Below are positions 17,611-26,740 of a stretch of 39,942 nt of DNA, piece after piece (the stretch's first letter is position 1; each line of letters opens with the position of its first letter). Origin of the DNA: Thermodesulfovibrionia bacterium (GTDB lineage Bacteria; Nitrospirota; Thermodesulfovibrionia; UBA6902); assembly GCA_945786855.1 (NCBI GenBank), contig CALZGI010000194.1, positions 1-39,942 of the forward strand, read 5' to 3'. The notes under the pieces were generated by a model that worked only from the letters and a program-made list of their open reading frames with translations, did not search any database and was not told the DNA's origin. Both the position numbers and the translations under genes were made by a program.

Positions 17611-17640
17611 TTTATAACAAAAAAAGCAGTTAATTATCAA
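17611..17640 (-). promoter_or_regulatory. Sigma-70-type promoter for the 6S RNA candidate
   Basis: On the minus strand TTGATA (17640-17635) and TATAAA (17616-17611) are 18 bases apart, giving a predicted start near 17604. It lies just downstream of the dapA stop and points toward the structured RNA, not a coding gene. Confidence 0.55.
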
Positions 17641-17672
17641 GTGACGTGATAATGAACGATTGGTCCCTGTAA

Positions 17673-18545
17673 TTACATAACGCCATAATTTATAAGTATA
17701 TTTTTCAATTTTTCCTTATTTCCATCAGCCATTGGGCAGAGGGGGAGCCGCATCTCTTCCTGAATTTTACCCATCAGGCTGAGGCCTGTCTTGACCGAGA
17801 TGGGATTGGTCTCTATAAACATTCCTTTATTCAGCGGCTCAAGCTTGAAGTGCAGTTTGCGCGCTTCAGAAAGATTGCCTTCCAATAAGGCTGCGCACAT
17901 TGCTGAAACATCTTTGGGTGCAATATTCGCTGATACAGATATTGTCCCTTTTCCTCCAAGAAGCATTAAGCAGAATGTAGTAAAGTCATCACCGGACAGT
18001 ACATTTATTTTGTCACCGCAGAGACTTATTACTTCACTTACCTGTGCCATATTTCCTGTTGCTTCCTTAATTGCGACAATGTTTTTTAATTCGGCAAGCC
18101 TCGCCACCGTTTGGGGGAGCATATTCAGTGCGGTCCGGCCGGGGACGTTGTAGAGGACCTGCGGAATGTCAACTCCTTCGGCAATTGCCTTATAATGGCG
18201 GTAAAGCCCTTCCTGGGTAGGTTTGTTATAGTAGGGCACAACCAGAAGTGCTCCGTCTGCTCCCAGGTCTTTTGCCTTTCCGGTCATCATGATTGTTTCA
18301 CTTGTGGAGTTTGCCCCCGTCCCGGCTATGACAGGGACCCTTCCGTTGACAATCTGTACCGTTAGCTCTATAACCCTGTAATGTTCCCTGTACTCCAGAG
18401 TAGCTGACTCACCGGTGGTCCCGCATGGAACAATTGCATTGGTCCCTTCGGCAATGTGCCACTCAATCAGATCACTCAGAGCCTGTTCATCCAGTTTGTT
18501 ATTTTTAAAAGGTGTAACGATTGCGACAATTGAACCTTGAAACAT
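17673..18545 (-). CDS. dapA: 4-hydroxy-tetrahydrodipicolinate synthase
   Basis: This 290-residue class I aldolase condenses pyruvate with aspartate semialdehyde in lysine and meso-diaminopimelate synthesis. It contains GTTGESATL (Thr pair), the Tyr of YNVPGRTA, and the Schiff-base lysine in IVAIKEATGN near residue 160. The N-terminus MFQGSIVAIVTPFK is typical. GGGAGGT precedes the start as a ribosome-binding site. It appears to be transcribed alone on the minus strand, divergent from tatA. Confidence 0.97.
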   Translation of the reverse strand: MFQGSIVAIVTPFKNNKLDEQALSDLIEWHIAEGTNAIVPCGTTGESATLEYREHYRVIELTVQIVNGRVPVIAGTGANSTSETIMMTGKAKDLGADGALLVVPYYNKPTQEGLYRHYKAIAEGVDIPQVLYNVPGRTALNMLPQTVARLAELKNIVAIKEATGNMAQVSEVISLCGDKINVLSGDDFTTFCLMLLGGKGTISVSANIAPKDVSAMCAALLEGNLSEARKLHFKLEPLNKGMFIETNPISVKTGLSLMGKIQEEMRLPLCPMADGNKEKLKNILINYGVM

Positions 18546-18630
18546 AGTACCTCCCGAAAATATGGAATATTATTTGAATAATAAAGTTTATGGCAAACTA
18601 TCACGGAAGGTCAAGTGAATATACTACAAA

Positions 18631-18660
18631 TTGACACCGGTCCGGTATTTCTGATATTTT
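18631..18660 (+). promoter_or_regulatory. Promoter of tatA-tatC
   Basis: TTGACA at 18631-18636 and TATTTT at 18655-18660, 18 bases apart and with an extended TG element before the -10 box, predict a start near 18667, about 34 bases before the tatA start codon. Confidence 0.6.
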
Positions 18661-18700
18661 CAATGTAACTTGAAACACATCAAATATTGAGGATAAAAAA

Positions 18701-19060
18701 ATGTTTGACCTCGGAACGCAGGAACTGATAGTTATATTTATTGTTGCCTTTCTGGTATTCGGACCGAAGAAACTGCCTGAACTGGGGAGGACGCTCGGAA
18801 AGGGGATCAGGGAATTGAAGGCAGCCATGAGGGGGGTCAAGGACTCTTTCGAAGAAGCCGGCTCCGAGATGACAGAGGTCACTGAGGAGCTGAAAGGCGC
18901 AAAGGCTGACCTGGAAGAGTCAATTTATAAATCAATCGAACCTCAGTTAAAGAACAAAAAAGGCGGGGAAGAAGAACATAAGGGACATGACGAAAAAAAT
19001 GGGTCTGTACCTGCCGGGGAGGAAAAGAAGGAAACGAAAGAAACGGACAAAGATGGATAA
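18701..19060 (+). CDS. tatA: Sec-independent translocase subunit TatA/TatB
   Basis: This 119-residue protein has the short N-terminal membrane helix ELIVIFIVAFLVFGPKKLPE with the FGP hinge, then the amphipathic helix LGRTLGKGIRELKAAM, then a long charged tail rich in Glu and Lys. It belongs to the Tat system that exports folded proteins. The start MFDLG resembles TatB while the helix is TatA-like, so the A/B assignment is open; a single bifunctional protein is possible. The end overlaps tatC by eight bases. Confidence 0.92.
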   Translation: MFDLGTQELIVIFIVAFLVFGPKKLPELGRTLGKGIRELKAAMRGVKDSFEEAGSEMTEVTEELKGAKADLEESIYKSIEPQLKNKKGGEEEHKGHDEKNGSVPAGEEKKETKETDKDG

Positions 19061-19832
19061 AGCACCCCTTACAGAGCACCTTGGTGAGTTAAGAAACAGA
19101 CTTCTTTTATCCCTTATAGCAGTAGCAATAGCATTTGGTGCCTGTTTCTACTACTCTGAGGTTATTTTCCGGCTGCTGACTTCACCATTAAACTATACTC
19201 TTAAATTTTCTCTTGAAAATCCCTTTATATCCTTTATCCCATCGGAAGAGGAAGGGATTAAACTTGTATTTCTTGCCCCTGCCGAAGCATTATGGATGCA
19301 CATTAAAATAGCATTTATGAGTGCGTTTATAATCTGTTCCCCCCTTGTTTTTTATGAGACCTGGAAGTTTATCGCACCGGGCCTGCTCGAAAAGGAAAGG
19401 AAATATGCACTGCCCTTTGTTTTTACAACAACCTTCCTCTTTTTGATCGGGGCACTTTTTTGCTTTATCATAGTACTTCCCTTTGCTATGAATTTTCTTC
19501 TGACATACAAAACTGAAAACCTTCAGCCCATGATTTCAGTCGGAAAGTATGTAGATTTCTGTTTGAAATTTATACTTGCCTTTGGCGCTATTTTTGAATT
19601 GCCGGTTATTACGGTCTTTGCGACAAAGATGGGAATAGTTACCCCGGAGTTTCTTGCTAAGAACAGGAAATATGCGGTATTGATCGCATTTATTGCGGCT
19701 GCTCTTCTCACCCCGACACCGGATGCCTTTAATCAATCACTTATGGCGATACCAATTATAATTTTATATGAGGTAGGGATCTTGGCATCACGAATCCTGG
19801 ACAGGAAAAAGAAAAAGAAAGAAAAGGAGTGA
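19053..19832 (+). CDS. tatC: Twin-arginine translocase subunit TatC
   Basis: From ATG 19053 the protein is 259 residues and begins MDKAPLTEHLGELRNRLL, the conserved TatC N-terminus. A frame extending upstream to 18987 lies inside tatA and was not used. Six hydrophobic segments are visible, and FYETWKFIAPGLLEKERKYA contains the conserved FxxPGL and Glu that help form the signal-peptide site. The C-terminus is a Lys/Glu-rich cytoplasmic tail. tatA and tatC overlap, so they are cotranslated. Confidence 0.96.
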   Translation: MDKAPLTEHLGELRNRLLLSLIAVAIAFGACFYYSEVIFRLLTSPLNYTLKFSLENPFISFIPSEEEGIKLVFLAPAEALWMHIKIAFMSAFIICSPLVFYETWKFIAPGLLEKERKYALPFVFTTTFLFLIGALFCFIIVLPFAMNFLLTYKTENLQPMISVGKYVDFCLKFILAFGAIFELPVITVFATKMGIVTPEFLAKNRKYAVLIAFIAAALLTPTPDAFNQSLMAIPIIILYEVGILASRILDRKKKKKEKE

Positions 19833-19868
19833 TCGCTGTCCGCTCAAAAGGAATCAGGGGGGGCAAAG

Positions 19869-20192
19869 TCAGTTCTTCCCGCTCGAGCCTGACTTTATTC
19901 TCCTGTACTTGTCTTCTCCAACACATTCTTTGGCAAAGGCGCACCAATCCAGACAGGTGGGACCTATAAGGCGCGAATTAACATTCCCGCACTGTTTGCA
20001 TTTGGTTTCAGTTTCGTCACTCCATATTTCCACTTCTGCCCCACAGTGGCGGCATTTAATCTCTTCCGGCTTGGGAGACTTTATATCTTTACTGCCGGGA
20101 CACTCATTCTGGAACAGGATTCCCCCTTTTGTATTATGATATGCGAGAGGTACTGATAATTCTATGATTTGTATCATATGAACAGATTGCAT
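19869..20192 (-). CDS. Zinc-ribbon/Cys-rich hypothetical protein
   Basis: This protein of up to 107 residues has two Cys pairs, CRHCGAEVEIW and CKQCGNVNSR, like a zinc ribbon. A second cysteine set follows, CLDWCAFAKECVGEDKY. CPGSKDIKSPKPEEIKC precedes the ribbon. Similar small proteins occur widely in anaerobic delta-lineage bacteria, often without a known function. The start is uncertain (ATG 20192 or 20177), as neither has a ribosome-binding site. It faces tatC tail to tail. Confidence 0.72.
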   Translation of the reverse strand: MQSVHMIQIIELSVPLAYHNTKGGILFQNECPGSKDIKSPKPEEIKCRHCGAEVEIWSDETETKCKQCGNVNSRLIGPTCLDWCAFAKECVGEDKYRRIKSGSSGKN

Positions 20193-20520
20193 TTGAATGC
20201 AGATTGAATGTTGTCGTGAACAATGCCTGATAGTATAGTATTTAATAGTATTATCCGGCCGTTAAAGATGCAGTTTGTTATCTGCTATTAATTTCCATAG
20301 GTTACAGTATTTTCTCTAAACTAATGGCGGAAATATACCGATAGTGTATATACGGTAATGGTGGAGCCACTGAGATATATTTGTTGGTTCTTCCGAAGAC
20401 GAGCATGCCTCCCATTGGAATATGCAGGATGTCAGAAGCGCATAATGACTGCACGTAGATGTTACTGGGCAACTGGCCCTGGCAGTTATAAAGTGCATTA
20501 ACAAGGAGACCACGAAGAGA
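20193..20520. other. Intergenic region upstream of the diguanylate cyclase
   Basis: This 328-base stretch holds the control region of the plus-strand GGDEF gene and the start region of the minus-strand zinc-ribbon gene. AAGGAGA lies 12 bases before the GGDEF start. I did not find a convincing sigma-54 or riboswitch signature. Confidence 0.4.
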
Positions 20521-21339
20521 ATGGCACTCGATTATGAAAAGGCGTTCAATGATCTTATGAGAAGACTTCAGGATGAGATCAGGCCTCTGTTTGAAAAGGT
20601 CGTCTCGAAGTATGGTGTTCCCCTGTCGGAGTCCGGTGTGCCGAACTCGTCGTCTGACATTACTGATGAGATAGGCCGGTACCTGACGGGCATCGATTCT
20701 CTGCTTCATGAACAGCAGCGGCAGGCCGGAAAGTCCGGTGAGGATATTTTACAACTGCAGCAGGAACTGAAATCAGCTCTTGACCGGCTGCATGCAAAAG
20801 AAAAAGAAATTCAGGAAATAATGATTACCGATGAGCTCACCACACTATTTAACAGACAGCACCTGAAAACAGTACTGGAAGATGAAATAGCCCGTTGCCG
20901 AAGATACGGACGCCCCCTTGCACTAATAATGATTGATATAGATGAATTTAAAAATTTCAATGATTTATTTGGCCATAAGGCTGGTGATAAGATGCTCACC
21001 TTTATTGGTTCCCTGATAAAGGATAACACCCGTGCCTTTGACCGTGCATTCAGATATGGGGGCGAAGAGTTTGTGGTGGTCCTGCCCGAGTCGGACCTGA
21101 CCATGGCTTATATAGTTTCTGAACGGATACGCAGGGGGTTCGAATGTAAATCATTTTCTGTTGATCCCAAAGAAGGCGCCCCATGCGAAAGTGTGTCACG
21201 TACAGTAAGTATAGGGGTAACTGCTACTTTTGCTTTTGGAACCCAGGATGTAAGCGTTGAAGAACTGATAGGTCATACAGAGACCGCTTTGCTTCATGCG
21301 AAAGAGAAAGGCGGCAACGTCTGCGTCCGACAGGAATAG
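20521..21339 (+). CDS. Diguanylate cyclase (GGDEF domain)
   Basis: This soluble 272-residue protein has an N-terminal helical region (about 1-100, with a coiled-coil stretch LQLQQELKSALDRLHAKEKE) and a C-terminal GGDEF domain. The catalytic motif is GGEEF near residue 180, and the inhibitory I-site RAFD sits five residues before RYGGEEF's GG, the standard spacing. It should make cyclic di-GMP and be subject to product inhibition. MIDIDEFKNFNDLFGHKAGD contains the metal and substrate residues. No sensor domain of known type is recognisable in the N-terminal part. Confidence 0.92.
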   Translation: MALDYEKAFNDLMRRLQDEIRPLFEKVVSKYGVPLSESGVPNSSSDITDEIGRYLTGIDSLLHEQQRQAGKSGEDILQLQQELKSALDRLHAKEKEIQEIMITDELTTLFNRQHLKTVLEDEIARCRRYGRPLALIMIDIDEFKNFNDLFGHKAGDKMLTFIGSLIKDNTRAFDRAFRYGGEEFVVVLPESDLTMAYIVSERIRRGFECKSFSVDPKEGAPCESVSRTVSIGVTATFAFGTQDVSVEELIGHTETALLHAKEKGGNVCVRQE

Positions 21340-21351
21340 AAAATCCCCTGC

Positions 21352-21630
21352 TTATACCTGAACCCAGCACTCAGACTCCTGGAGAGACGAGTCAAGCAGT
21401 TCAGCCAATTTTTCTTCCAACAAAGGATTTCTTCCTTTTAAGCCTTCAAGAAGTTTTCGTGGGATTTCAACGGTGCACAGTTTATCATTTTTGATAAGCT
21501 GAAATTTATATGCGATATGCATAAAAATGTAGAAAATACGCAGCACAATAATTGATCCATCAATTTCTCTTATTTTTTCCTCGACTATTTCGTATGAAGG
21601 CACTTCTTTTTTTGATACTTGACGATCCAT
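21352..21630 (-). CDS. Small hypothetical protein
   Basis: The 92-residue frame starts with ATG at 21630, preceded by AAAGAGGAA, a good ribosome-binding site. The sequence begins MDRQVSKKEVPSYEIVEEKI and continues with a moderately hydrophobic middle (IVLRIFYIFMHIAYKFQLI), then an acidic helical end. No family recognised. It lies tail to tail with the GGDEF gene and could be cotranscribed after the M23 peptidase region. Confidence 0.55.
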   Translation of the reverse strand: MDRQVSKKEVPSYEIVEEKIREIDGSIIVLRIFYIFMHIAYKFQLIKNDKLCTVEIPRKLLEGLKGRNPLLEEKLAELLDSSLQESECWVQV

Positions 21631-21725
21631 AATATTATTTCCTCTTTAATCCTTTACTAAGTTTGATTGTATATCCTCTATGAGCATTTGTCTATTTAAA
21701 TATGGTGTCCGTTGATCACAGCATC

Positions 21726-23072
21726 TTATTGAGTGACATTAATCCTGATCCAGTTCGGGTCCCACCAGTAGAGCGGAGACACTTCATGGCCGTGCATTAA
21801 TATACCGAAATGAAGGTGATCTCCACCGGCAAGACCAGTAGAACCGGTTTTCCCGATAATCTGTCCCCTGGTTACTTTCTCTCCATCGCTGACAGAAATT
21901 GTCGATAAATGGCCGTAAAGACTCATAAGCCCCAACCCGTGATCTATTACGACCGTGTTGCCGTAGATGCTGAGGTTGCTTGCAAATCGTACGATTCCAC
22001 TATTGGAGGCCCGCACGGGGGCTCGCGAAAAGGATGCGAGATCGTACCCGAGATGGACAGCTTTGCTGATGCTTTTCCCTTTGTATCGATAGGTCCTTTT
22101 GTCTCCATACGTGGCCATTACTTTACTGTTTTTTAACTGTCCAAAACGCCCCTTCCATAGCATCCTGGACTCTGTATTCTCAGCAATGCTTTTTAAGCGG
22201 ATGAGGCTCTGTTCTCTCCACTCCTCGTTTACTTTCTTGAATGCACCTGCCGGATCAGGTATCTCCGTCTCATTGAGCAGAGGGGAAATCACCCTGGTAA
22301 TAAATGAGTCATCAATTCTGATTACCGAAGATTTATATTTTTTGTCCTTCAGTTTCGTGGGAAGGGCTTTAATGGTCTGGTTGCCGGCCCTGTCTGTTGC
22401 TATAGCATAAAAAACAGTGCGTTCACCCGATTCGAAGGGGGCAGGGAAAAAAGTGTGATAGGTAGATTGCGTCTGTTTTGCTGATGAATCGGGCTTTTTA
22501 TCCGTATCGGGAGAAACCTTGAAGGCTTTAAACGTTGTATCTTTTCCGGGACGGCCCTTGTCAACAAGCTTTATAAAAACAGTTGATTCGCCGGATGACC
22601 TGACTTCAGCGAAACCTCCGCTGCCGCGTATGACAGTGGAAGGCGCGGTCATTACCTGCAGCGTTGGCGGCTGTGTATCAATGACTGATTCAATATCATA
22701 CTGAACTTTTTTCAATATGCTGGCTTCAGCTTTAACGGTGATAATTGCCCTGCCGTCTTTGAGTCCTATATCCTGCGGCTTTACCTCCAGGGAGTATATT
22801 TTCTCTCCCAGTTCATTCGTGTCTTTCAGTAAATTGAATTCCTTGCCTTCCTGGTAGAGGGTTATATCGATAGCTCTGATGTTTTCACTGCTCAGTTGAA
22901 TGGTTTTACTGGAGGGCAGGAATTCAAATGCTTCCAGGCCGCTGACCACGGGGTCGGGGATAAAAAAAAGTTTATATGCTCCGTACGCTACGGTAAGGAT
23001 GACAAAAGGCAATATAAGGATCAGGCCGATCCGCCCAAAACCGTATTTTCTGTTCTTATCGGGGATACTCAT
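21726..23072 (-). CDS. M23-family metallopeptidase, membrane-anchored
   Basis: This 448-residue protein has an N-terminal membrane segment (GLILILPFVILTVAYGAYKLF, about residues 15-35). A periplasmic region of beta-rich repeats follows, then a C-terminal LytM/peptidase M23 domain. The zinc ligands are visible: HLGYDLAS (H, D), DHGLGLMSLYGH and GDHLHFGI. These domains cleave peptidoglycan cross-bridges or activate amidases. All catalytic ligands are intact, so it is likely an active hydrolase rather than an EnvC-like inactive homologue. Confidence 0.92.
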   Translation of the reverse strand: MSIPDKNRKYGFGRIGLILILPFVILTVAYGAYKLFFIPDPVVSGLEAFEFLPSSKTIQLSSENIRAIDITLYQEGKEFNLLKDTNELGEKIYSLEVKPQDIGLKDGRAIITVKAEASILKKVQYDIESVIDTQPPTLQVMTAPSTVIRGSGGFAEVRSSGESTVFIKLVDKGRPGKDTTFKAFKVSPDTDKKPDSSAKQTQSTYHTFFPAPFESGERTVFYAIATDRAGNQTIKALPTKLKDKKYKSSVIRIDDSFITRVISPLLNETEIPDPAGAFKKVNEEWREQSLIRLKSIAENTESRMLWKGRFGQLKNSKVMATYGDKRTYRYKGKSISKAVHLGYDLASFSRAPVRASNSGIVRFASNLSIYGNTVVIDHGLGLMSLYGHLSTISVSDGEKVTRGQIIGKTGSTGLAGGDHLHFGILMHGHEVSPLYWWDPNWIRINVTQ

Positions 23073-23362
23073 ATTGATCTCATAAAAAAAATGGCCTATA
23101 ATTAATAAAAATAGCCTTATATTGTGCCTTTATCGGGAGTGAAAAAGCAAGATAAATCTTAAAAACCCCCGTTTTATATACACTAACAAGCAGGTCTTCC
23201 CGGACAGGGTTCAGGAAAACAGTTCTCTCATATGAGGTATATCATAGTTTTTTCGGTCAATGTACAGTAACTTAAACATTATTTAATAAAATGGAAGGAA
23301 TAAAATCTGCTCTCTCTTGCAATGTCATAAAGCGCGTTTAATTCTCTAATGCCGTGGATACA

Positions 23363-24097
23363 ATGAATAAAGAAATTCATGTTTTCAGAAATAAAGAAAA
23401 AATGGCAGATTTTGCCATTCAGAAATGGATAAAACTTTCCCGGGACCGGGTAAAAAAGAAAGGGATATTTTCTGCTGCGCTGTCGGGGGGGGAGACCCCG
23501 GTGAAGTTTTATGAAAAGCTTGCTCAGAGAGAGAAGCTTCCCTGGGCAAAAACCCACATATTTATGGTTGATGAACGTTTTGTCCCCTATGAAAGCGATG
23601 AGAACAACTATCACCTGATTAACAGGACTCTTTTGCTCCATGTCAGCATTCCTCCCAAAAATATACATCCCATATTAACGTCAGAATCATCTCCTCAGAC
23701 CAGTGCTCAGAGATATGAAAAGGAAATCATGAGCTATTGTAAAAATATGCGTACACGATTGCCTCACATGGATCTTATGCTCCTGGGGGTGGGCGGGGAC
23801 GGCCATACTGCATCCCTGTTCCCGGGCACTCCGGCCCTCGGGGAAACGCAGCGTTATGCTGTTTCTGTAACTCCCGGTGAGAGATCAAAAAAAGAGAGAA
23901 TAACCATTACACTTCCAGTAATAAACGGTGCGGGAAACGTTTTTTTCATGGTCACAGGCGAGAATAAGGCAAAAGTTGTAAAAGAACTGATAGAAGATGA
24001 AAAAAGTGAACTGCCCGCGGCCATGGTCAAACCTCAGACGGGGAAGTTGTTATTTCTTCTGGATGAGTCAGCCGCTTCTCTTTTGTCTGATTCGTGA
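23363..24097 (+). CDS. pgl: 6-phosphogluconolactonase
   Basis: This 244-residue enzyme of the oxidative pentose phosphate pathway hydrolyses 6-phosphogluconolactone. ALSGGETPVKFYEKL, FMVDERFVPYESDENN and GVGGDGHTASLFPGTPAL are the family motifs (substrate phosphate and catalytic loops). The ATG at 23363 (MNKEIHVF) was preferred over a GTG at 23354. No glucose-6-phosphate dehydrogenase gene is nearby. Confidence 0.94.
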   Translation: MNKEIHVFRNKEKMADFAIQKWIKLSRDRVKKKGIFSAALSGGETPVKFYEKLAQREKLPWAKTHIFMVDERFVPYESDENNYHLINRTLLLHVSIPPKNIHPILTSESSPQTSAQRYEKEIMSYCKNMRTRLPHMDLMLLGVGGDGHTASLFPGTPALGETQRYAVSVTPGERSKKERITITLPVINGAGNVFFMVTGENKAKVVKELIEDEKSELPAAMVKPQTGKLLFLLDESAASLLSDS

Positions 24098-24186
24098 TTG
24101 CTTGCTGAGCAGGGTATGGGGGAATAATATCGGAAATATTTTTCAATTCCCGTATGTTTCCTATCCATGAATCCCCATCGGACGGT

Positions 24187-24795
24187 TCATTGCGGGAGAA
24201 TAATGCTTCCTTCCCTCAATATATCCGGGGGGGTAACGGTAACATCCACTATGGTTGAAGGTCTGCCCCCCGGGGCTGTCCCTCCATCAATGATCAAATC
24301 AATCCTGTCTCCGAAATAATGTTGAACCGATGCCGCATCCACTGCAGGAGGCGTTGATGATATGTTGGCGCTCGTAGCCGTGATAGCTAGCTTTAGTGAA
24401 CATACCAGATCATGGGCAAGACTTTTTCCGGGAATCCTCACAGCCACTTTTTTTGTGTTTGCCGTTATCATCGGGGGAACAGTATCCTGCGCCTGAAATA
24501 TCAGCGTTAATGCTCCCGGCCAGTATTTCGTAATGAATTGTTCGGCCTGATCAGGAATAATTTTTGCCACAGAAAATAAGGTGTCTTTATCGCAGATAAT
24601 TAACGGCAGTGGTTTATCGGAGGGCCTTTTTTTTAGTTCAAACAGCTTCCTGACGGCATTTTCATCGGTTGCCAGCACTCCCAGCGCATAAAAACTTTCA
24701 GTGGGATAAGCGATGATCCCCCCCTGTTTAACCACAGAGAGGGCTTGTGAAAAAATAGACTGAGCACCGTCATGTGTGTAGACAAGGATGGACAT
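24187..24795 (-). CDS. L-threonylcarbamoyladenylate synthase (Sua5/YrdC/YciO family)
   Basis: This 202-residue protein belongs to the family that makes threonylcarbamoyl-AMP for the t6A37 tRNA modification. GGIIAYPTESFYALGVLA, KRPSDKPLPLIICD, YWPGALTLIF and ITATSANISSTPP are the conserved substrate-binding stretches. No C-terminal Sua5 extension is present, so it is a YrdC-only type. It is convergent with pgl. Confidence 0.93.
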   Translation of the reverse strand: MSILVYTHDGAQSIFSQALSVVKQGGIIAYPTESFYALGVLATDENAVRKLFELKKRPSDKPLPLIICDKDTLFSVAKIIPDQAEQFITKYWPGALTLIFQAQDTVPPMITANTKKVAVRIPGKSLAHDLVCSLKLAITATSANISSTPPAVDAASVQHYFGDRIDLIIDGGTAPGGRPSTIVDVTVTPPDILREGSIILPQ

Positions 24796-24924
24796 GATTC
24801 ATTCTATCACAGACATATTTCTGAAGACCGGCACACTGCGTAAAATATATGTTTTTTTGTTGTCCCTTGTTTTTTTTGAGTATTATCTGTTATTTCTTTA
24901 TATCAGAAAAGGAGAGGAGGTCCT

Positions 24925-25323
24925 ATGAAAAGACTAAAGAATGCAGTAATTGTAATAAGTGCTCTGTTTTTTTTCTACGGATGTGCCGAGGTGCTGTTGA
25001 TTGGAGCTGGCGCCGGTTTAGGGATAGGGTCGTACAAATATATAGACGGCAGGTTGTCAGTGGATTATCCACTGGAATATGACAGGGCATGGAACGCTAT
25101 GAACAGGGCGCTCGAAAATTTTCAGATCAGCATAACGTCAAGCACCAGTGAAAGTGGCAAGGGGGAAATTGCGGCGGTACGGAAAGACGGGAAGAAAGTC
25201 AGTATCAAAATAGGTGACCAGGGCAACAAGATCACAAATGTTTCTGTCCGGGTCGGGACCTTCGGTAGTCGAGAGGAAGCCCGGAAAATACATGATGAAA
25301 TGATTGCTGTTGCCGGCATCTAG
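24925..25323 (+). CDS. DUF3568-like lipoprotein
   Basis: This 132-residue protein has a signal peptide ending in the lipobox FFFYGC, predicting lipidation. AGAGGAGGT precedes the ATG. The mature part (DYPLEYDRAWNAMNRALENF...GKKVSIKI...VSVRVGTFGSREEARKIHDEM) matches the small DUF3568-type family of outer-membrane lipoproteins, whose function is not known. Its stop codon shares CTAG with the stop of the convergent gene. Confidence 0.8.
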   Translation: MKRLKNAVIVISALFFFYGCAEVLLIGAGAGLGIGSYKYIDGRLSVDYPLEYDRAWNAMNRALENFQISITSSTSESGKGEIAAVRKDGKKVSIKIGDQGNKITNVSVRVGTFGSREEARKIHDEMIAVAGI

Positions 25324-25955
25324 TTTGTCTGGCTGATTTTTTCGAGGGCCTTCGATACATGGGTGCGTACGGCATCAAGGCCGCTCTTCCTCAGGGTATG
25401 GAACAGCTGTTCTGACGCCAGAGACTTGAGGAACTGTGCTCTCTTTTTGTCGTTTTTGATTCCCTTCATTGCTTTTAGCCGGATCATTTCTGCAAATTTC
25501 AGGAACCCTTCAAATTCCCTGTCGTAAAAACGTTCAAGCTCCTTCCGTATTTCTTTTGACACGGCAGGGCTTACCCCTTCAGTGGATATGGCTATATTCA
25601 AAGACCCTCTCCTGACAACGGAGGGCACAATAAAATTCCCCTCCGAAGGTGCATTAATCACATTGACGAGATTCTCTGCTTCCCGCGCAATTTTTGAATT
25701 CAATGCCGCCGAAGAAGTCGCCGCAATCACGATAAATGCACCGTTTAAATCACCCTTCCTGTATTTTCTTTCAACATAATGCAGCCCCCCTTTTTTTGAA
25801 AGCTTTCTGAGATATGCTGTAATCTCGGGGCTGATTAATTTAACGGATGCACCGGAATTGACCAGGAAGCGCACTTTTCTTTCCGCTACAGAGCCGCCGC
25901 CGATGACAACAGCTTTTTTATTTTTCAGATCAAGAAAGGCAGGATAATACTTCAC
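25320..25955 (-). CDS. Precorrin-2 dehydrogenase / sirohydrochlorin ferrochelatase domain protein (siroheme synthase N-domain)
   Basis: This 211-residue protein carries the Met8/CysG N-terminal Rossmann domain: YYPAFLDLKNKKAVVIGGGSVAERKV, then EGNFIVPSVVRRGSLNIAISTEGVSPAVSKEIRKE-type segments (quoted in parts). It oxidises precorrin-2 with NAD and may insert iron to form siroheme. The methyltransferase half of CysG is absent. Siroheme is needed for sulfite and nitrite reductases and for heme in some anaerobes. The start is a GTG overlapping the bamD stop (GTGA). Confidence 0.9.
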   Translation of the reverse strand: MKYYPAFLDLKNKKAVVIGGGSVAERKVRFLVNSGASVKLISPEITAYLRKLSKKGGLHYVERKYRKGDLNGAFIVIAATSSAALNSKIAREAENLVNVINAPSEGNFIVPSVVRRGSLNIAISTEGVSPAVSKEIRKELERFYDREFEGFLKFAEMIRLKAMKGIKNDKKRAQFLKSLASEQLFHTLRKSGLDAVRTHVSKALEKISQTN

Positions 25956-26740
25956 TTCTTGCTTTCAAGTGACTCAATGAGTTTTTTTGCTTCTATCGAG
26001 AGCTCAATGGCGGGGAACTTATTAATGAGGGCGGTCAAATTATTTATTGCCTTATCTCTTTCTCCAAGGCTTTCATGGGAAAGGGCGGCGAAATAAAGAG
26101 CGTCGGGGACCTTGGTTGATTCAGGGTAGTTCTGCAGCATGCCGTTGAACCTTCCTATTGCCGCATTATAGGACCCCTTCTTAAAGTAAAAGTTGCCGAC
26201 ATAAAATTCATATTCGGCCAGCGCATTTGTGCAGGTTCTTTTTCTATTTTCAATAATATCCATGTATGGGTTTCTCGGGTAATTCCTCTGAAGTTTCTTG
26301 AATTCAATTAAAGCCCTTTGTGCCCATGAATAGCTTCGGTCCACAGTCCTTATCCTTCTGAAATAGCACATTGCAAGCTTATACTGGGCGTAGGAAGCGT
26401 ATTTGTCGTAGGGGTACAGATTAAGAAATGATTCATATTCAACTACAGCTTCTTCATATAATTCTTCGTCGAAATATGTATCAGCAATCCGTAATCTCGC
26501 CAGGATGGAATGCTTCTGTGACGTGTCTCTGGTCTTGACAGTTTCCAGTATTGTCCTGGCTTCTTCATAATACCCGTCCTTGATCAATTCGTTTGCCTCC
26601 CTGAGAGACTCTTCCGGAATAAAAGGCGCTTCCTCTTTTATGGATGACGTATCAGTAGAGCAGGCAATAAAAGACAGGAGCAATAAAAGGCAGAGAATGC
26701 ATCGGCAGGTAAGACTGTATTGTTTAGTTTTTACTAACAT
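25952..26740 (-). CDS. bamD: Outer membrane protein assembly factor BamD
   Basis: This 262-residue lipoprotein has a signal peptide with lipobox LLSFIACS and five TPR-like units (EARTILETVKTRDTS, EEAVVEYESFLNLYP, NAAIGRFNGMLQNYP). The pattern and length match BamD (YfiO) of the BAM complex, which inserts beta-barrel proteins. The gene starts the bamD-siroheme operon on the minus strand, with a four-base overlap. Confidence 0.9.
   Translation of the reverse strand: MLVKTKQYSLTCRCILCLLLLLSFIACSTDTSSIKEEAPFIPEESLREANELIKDGYYEEARTILETVKTRDTSQKHSILARLRIADTYFDEELYEEAVVEYESFLNLYPYDKYASYAQYKLAMCYFRRIRTVDRSYSWAQRALIEFKKLQRNYPRNPYMDIIENRKRTCTNALAEYEFYVGNFYFKKGSYNAAIGRFNGMLQNYPESTKVPDALYFAALSHESLGERDKAINNLTALINKFPAIELSIEAKKLIESLESKK

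Noticed and set aside
20480-20512. Sigma-54-like TGGC/TGC boxes upstream of the diguanylate cyclase
   Set aside because: Spacing between GG and GC is 12 bases, not the required 10.
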